Below are positions 53,714 through 56,595 of a stretch of 56,595 bases of DNA, piece by piece. The stretch's first letter is position 1; each line of letters opens with the position of its first letter. The translations under genes were made by a program, and so were the position numbers. The notes under the pieces were generated by a model, which searched no databases, had not been told where the DNA came from, and was given only the letters and a program-made list of their open reading frames with translations. Origin of the DNA: Prevotella sp. (GTDB lineage: Bacteria > Bacteroidota > Bacteroidia > Bacteroidales > Bacteroidaceae); assembly GCA_016901395.1 (NCBI GenBank), contig JAEAMQ010000085.1:1-56595 (forward strand), read 5' to 3'.

Positions 53714-55735
53714 ATGAACGACATTAAAGTAATGAACCACGCAGCCGACAACATCCGTATTCTGGCTGCTTCAATGGTAGAAAAAGCCAACTCCGGACAT
53801 CCCGGTGGCGCTATGGGTGGCGCTGATTTCATCAATGTGCTCTTCGCCGAGTATCTCGTTTACGACCCTTCCGACCCCAAATGGACAGGTCGTGACCGTT
53901 TCTTCCTCGATCCTGGCCACATGAGTCCGATGCTCTACTCCGGTCTTGCACTGCGCGGTTTCTTCTCTATGGACGATCTTAAGCAGTTCCGTCAGTGGGG
54001 TTCGGTGACTCCTGGTCACCCCGAGCTCGACATTGAACGGGGTATCGAGAATTCCTCCGGTCCGCTTGGTCAGGGCCATGCTATGGCTGCCGGTGCAGCT
54101 GTTGCAGAGAAATTCCTTGAGGCTCGTCTGGGCAAGACGGTGATGCAGCACAAGATTTATGCCTACATCAGTGACGGTGCTGTGGAGGAAGAAATCTCCC
54201 AGGGTGTCGGTCGCATTGCTGGCAACCTCGGCTTGAACAACCTCATCATGTTCTACGACTCCAACGATATTCAGCTTTCCACTGAGACTAAGGTCGTGAT
54301 GAACGAGAATACCAAGGCTAAATATGAGGCCTGGGGATGGAACGTGCTGGAAATCAATGGCAACGATGTCAACCAGATTCGCAAGGCTCTTGATGCCGCT
54401 CAGAAGGAAGAGGCTCGCCCAACCCTCATCATCGGCAAGACCATCATGGGAAAAGGTGCCCTCCAGGCTGACGGTACGAGCTATGAGGCCAACCTCAAGA
54501 CCCACGGTGCGCCTCTCGGTGGTGATGCCTATGTGAATACAATCAAGAATCTTGGTGGTGATGTGGAGAATCCTTTTGTGGTTTTCGACGACGTGAAAGC
54601 CATCTATACTGCCCGTCGTGAGGAACTGAAAAAGATTGTTGCTGCCCGTAAGGCTGAGGAGTCTGCATGGCGCAAGGCCAATGCCGACAAGGCTGCTCTC
54701 ATGGACGAATGGTTCTCCGGCAAGGCTCCGAAAATCGATTGGAGCAAGGTGGAGCAAAAGGCTGGTGCCGCTACACGTGCTGCCAGCGCAGCCTGCCTCA
54801 CCGCACTGGCTGAGCAGGTGCCCAATATGATCTGTGCTTCTGCCGACCTTTCCAACTCCGATAAGACCGACGGCTTCCTCAAGAAGACCACCAGCATGGT
54901 GCGTGGCGTCTTCAGTGGCGCTTTCTTCCAGGCCGGCGTGAGCGAACTGACAATGGCCGACATGTGCATTGGTATGATGCTTCATGGTGGTGTCATCGCT
55001 GCCTGCGGCACATTCTTTGTCTTCTCCGACTATATGAAACCTGCCGTTCGTATGGCTGCTCTCATGCAGGTTCCGGTGAAGTTCATCTGGACTCACGATG
55101 CCTTCCGTGTGGGCGAGGACGGTCCTACCCACGAGCCTGTGGAGCAGGAAGCCCAGATCCGTCTCATGGAAAAGATGAAAAACCATGCCGGTCGCGACAG
55201 CGTGCGTGTGTTCCGTCCCGCCGATGCCGAGGAGACCACGGTTTGCTGGAAGCTCGCCATGGAGAATGTCGACACTCCGACGGCCCTCATCTTCTCTCGT
55301 CAGGGCATCGCCAACCTGCCTGCCGGCAACGACTATGAGCAGGCTGCCAAGGGTGCTTACATCGTGGCAGGCTCGGATGAGACCCCCGATGTGATTCTCG
55401 TGGCCAGTGGTTCAGAGGTATCTACCTTGGAGGCCGGCACCGAGGCCCTGCGCAAGGACGGCATCAAGGTGCGTGTGGTGAGTGCTCCTTCCGAGGGCTT
55501 GTTCCGCAGCCAGAGTGCCGAATACCAGGAGAGCGTGCTCCCTTACGGCGTGAAGAAGTTTGGAATGACCGCCGGATTGCCCGTCACCCTTGAGGGATTG
55601 GTAGGCATTGGCCCCAACAGCAAGGTGTTTGGCATGCCGAGCTTTGGTTTCTCCGCTCCCTACAAGGTGCTCGACGAGAAGCTGGGCTACACCGGCGAGA
55701 ATGTTTACAATCAGGTAAAAGAGTTTTTAAAATAA
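53714..55735 (+). CDS. tkt: Transketolase
   Basis: 673 residues, full length. This thiamine-diphosphate enzyme transfers two-carbon units between pentose, tetrose and hexose phosphates. The N-terminal domain has SGHPGGAMGGAD with the catalytic-site His, LGQGHAMAAGAA, and the ThDP motif SDGAVEEEISQG ending in NSND-type DSND; the middle domain has the conserved catalytic Glu region GVSELTMADMCIG, the FSDYMKPAVRMAAL segment and HDAFRVGEDGPTHEPVEQ; the C-terminal domain starts near 540. In this cluster it disposes of the xylulose-5-phosphate produced by AraD. Confidence 0.97.
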   Translation: MNDIKVMNHAADNIRILAASMVEKANSGHPGGAMGGADFINVLFAEYLVYDPSDPKWTGRDRFFLDPGHMSPMLYSGLALRGFFSMDDLKQFRQWGSVTPGHPELDIERGIENSSGPLGQGHAMAAGAAVAEKFLEARLGKTVMQHKIYAYISDGAVEEEISQGVGRIAGNLGLNNLIMFYDSNDIQLSTETKVVMNENTKAKYEAWGWNVLEINGNDVNQIRKALDAAQKEEARPTLIIGKTIMGKGALQADGTSYEANLKTHGAPLGGDAYVNTIKNLGGDVENPFVVFDDVKAIYTARREELKKIVAARKAEESAWRKANADKAALMDEWFSGKAPKIDWSKVEQKAGAATRAASAACLTALAEQVPNMICASADLSNSDKTDGFLKKTTSMVRGVFSGAFFQAGVSELTMADMCIGMMLHGGVIAACGTFFVFSDYMKPAVRMAALMQVPVKFIWTHDAFRVGEDGPTHEPVEQEAQIRLMEKMKNHAGRDSVRVFRPADAEETTVCWKLAMENVDTPTALIFSRQGIANLPAGNDYEQAAKGAYIVAGSDETPDVILVASGSEVSTLEAGTEALRKDGIKVRVVSAPSEGLFRSQSAEYQESVLPYGVKKFGMTAGLPVTLEGLVGIGPNSKVFGMPSFGFSAPYKVLDEKLGYTGENVYNQVKEFLK

Positions 55736-55752
55736 GGAGATTTGATCCTCTG

Positions 55753-55890
55753 AGGAATTAAGAAGTTAAGGAGTTAAGAAGTTAAGACACATGCTTGTCA
55801 GATGAAATTCAATACTATTGTATGATTATCTCATCCAAGAGAGTATTGTCTTAACTCCTTTAACTTCATAACTTCTTAACTCCTTTAAAT
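55753..55890 (+). repeat. Inverted repeat built of GGAGTTAAGAAGTTAAG-type units, upstream of rpiB
   Basis: The left arm (about 55755-55790) reads TTAAGAAGTTAAGGAGTTAAG and on; the right arm (about 55848-55890) is its near-complement, TCTTAACTCCTTTAACTTC and on. Each arm is itself a tandem of 8-9-base GAAGTTAA/GGAGTTAA units. The arms are separated by about 57 bases and fill most of the 165-base tkt-rpiB gap. Confidence 0.8.
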
Positions 55891-55900
55891 AAGAAATATC

Positions 55901-56350
55901 ATGGATATCAAGACTGTAGGATTGGCCAGCGACCACGCCGGCTTTGCACTCAAACAGTTTGTCAAGCAGTATCTTGACGAGAAAGGCATCCCCTACAAGG
56001 ACTATGGCACCGATACTGATGCCAGCTGCGACTACTCCGACTATGGCCACCGGCTGGCCACGGCTGTGGAAAATGGTGAGGTGTACCCTGGTATCGGCAT
56101 CTGTGGGTCGGGCGAGGGTATCAATATGACGCTCAACAAGCATCAGGGCATCCGGTCAGCATTAGCCTGGATGCCGGAAATTGCTCGTTTGAGCCGTCAG
56201 CACAACAATGCCAACGTGCTTGTGATGCCCGGTCGATTCATCGACAATGATATGGCTCGTAACATCATGGATGAATTTCTGACGACAGATTTCGAAGGCG
56301 GACGCCATCAGCGTCGTATCGATAAAATACCTTTGAAGCCTGAGAAATAA
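55901..56350 (+). CDS. rpiB: Ribose-5-phosphate isomerase B
   Basis: 149 residues, the RpiB/LacAB fold. It interconverts ribose-5-phosphate and ribulose-5-phosphate. Visible motifs are GLASDHAGFALKQ with the substrate-binding Asp-His, YPGIGICGSGEGINM with the catalytic Cys, and the HNNANVLVMPGRFID segment with phosphate-binding residues. Placed after transketolase, it supplies the aldose partner for the non-oxidative pentose phosphate reactions. It is the last gene of the arabinose cluster in this window. Confidence 0.95.
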   Translation: MDIKTVGLASDHAGFALKQFVKQYLDEKGIPYKDYGTDTDASCDYSDYGHRLATAVENGEVYPGIGICGSGEGINMTLNKHQGIRSALAWMPEIARLSRQHNNANVLVMPGRFIDNDMARNIMDEFLTTDFEGGRHQRRIDKIPLKPEK

Positions 56351-56564
56351 TCTCCTTCACAACTTATTGAGAACACTTCAACGTACAGAATGTGCCCCTG
56401 CATGTCCCTGACGTTGACGTGCTCTCAGTTTTTTTTTCATTTCAGGTTGTCGGTTCAGACAGGCTGATAGTCACTAGTGTCCGGTAAACTTCTCCTTAGA
56501 ATTCGTAAGTATCTGATAAATAATATTTTCCGCGGACAAACGCCTGTACACGATTTGAAATGCC

Positions 56565-56572
56565 TACATTTG
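56565..56572 (+). promoter_or_regulatory. -7 promoter box for a gene beyond the window
   Basis: TACATTTG matches TAnnTTTG near the right edge and is followed by CAGAGTG, suggesting a plus-strand gene starts past the window end. The 245 bases after rpiB hold nothing else recognisable. Confidence 0.35.
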
Positions 56573-56595
56573 CAGAGTGTAAGCTAATCAATCAG

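Noticed and set aside
1..56595. tRNA, rRNA, transposase, integrase, phage or origin sequences
   Set aside because: None was recognised on either strand; all gaps over 300 bases were read and hold only the repeats, promoters and terminators listed.

Overview
This window looks like a chromosomal segment from a Bacteroidota gut or oral anaerobe, most likely a Prevotella-type member of the Prevotellaceae. Supporting this are Bacteroidota -7 boxes (TAnnTTTG) close to start codons, the FeoA-FeoB fusion, an Oar-type TonB-dependent receptor with a BACON-domain lipoprotein, a propeller/Y_Y_Y AraC regulator, and a Bacteroides-style arabinose cluster whose regulator is a Nudix protein. I see no phage, transposase, rRNA, tRNA or CRISPR array. 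Species assignment is an inference.

Layout. 1-1136 (minus): start of a secreted protein cut by the window edge, behind a Gfo/Idh/MocA oxidoreductase. 1330-9347 (plus): feoAB iron transporter, then a TonB-dependent receptor and a lipoprotein with BACON and OB-like domains. 9990-16723 (minus): YidE-type transporter, purine permease, NudC-like pyrophosphatase, UshA-like 5'-nucleotidase (a nucleotide salvage theme) and a zinc metallopeptidase. 17375-26439 (minus): ClpC-like ATPase, then AddB and AddA halves of a recombination helicase-nuclease. 26974-30485 (minus): a GH127 beta-L-arabinofuranosidase-like gene broken by a frameshift, divergent from a membrane-spanning AraC regulator (30818-33526) that lacks kinase and receiver domains. 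33664-38038 (plus): ftsY, rimO, an HU protein, and an unusual HU-membrane-LysM protein. 38332-39198 (minus): prmA. 39370-43637 (plus): a Tyr/Trp/Gly-rich secreted protein, a FadL-like outer-membrane protein and a GHL10-type hydrolase.

44188-56350 (plus) is an arabinose module: galactose-mutarotase-like lipoprotein, sodium/sugar symporter, araR, araD, araA, araB, GH51 arabinofuranosidase, transketolase and rpiB. Together these would release L-arabinose from polymers, import and isomerise it, and feed it as xylulose-5-phosphate into the pentose phosphate pathway. The GH127/AraC-regulator pair upstream probably belongs to the same arabinan/arabinoside economy.

The most unusual signals are (i) four intergenic arrays of a 22-bp imperfectly palindromic tandem repeat, evenly phased at about two helical turns, at 4129, 17106, 26834 and 38183; (ii) a predicted protein joining a cytoplasmic HU DNA-binding domain through one membrane helix and a TolA-like Ala/Lys/Glu helix to a LysM peptidoglycan-binding domain, encoded just before one of those arrays; and (iii) several long inverted repeats inside the arabinose cluster.
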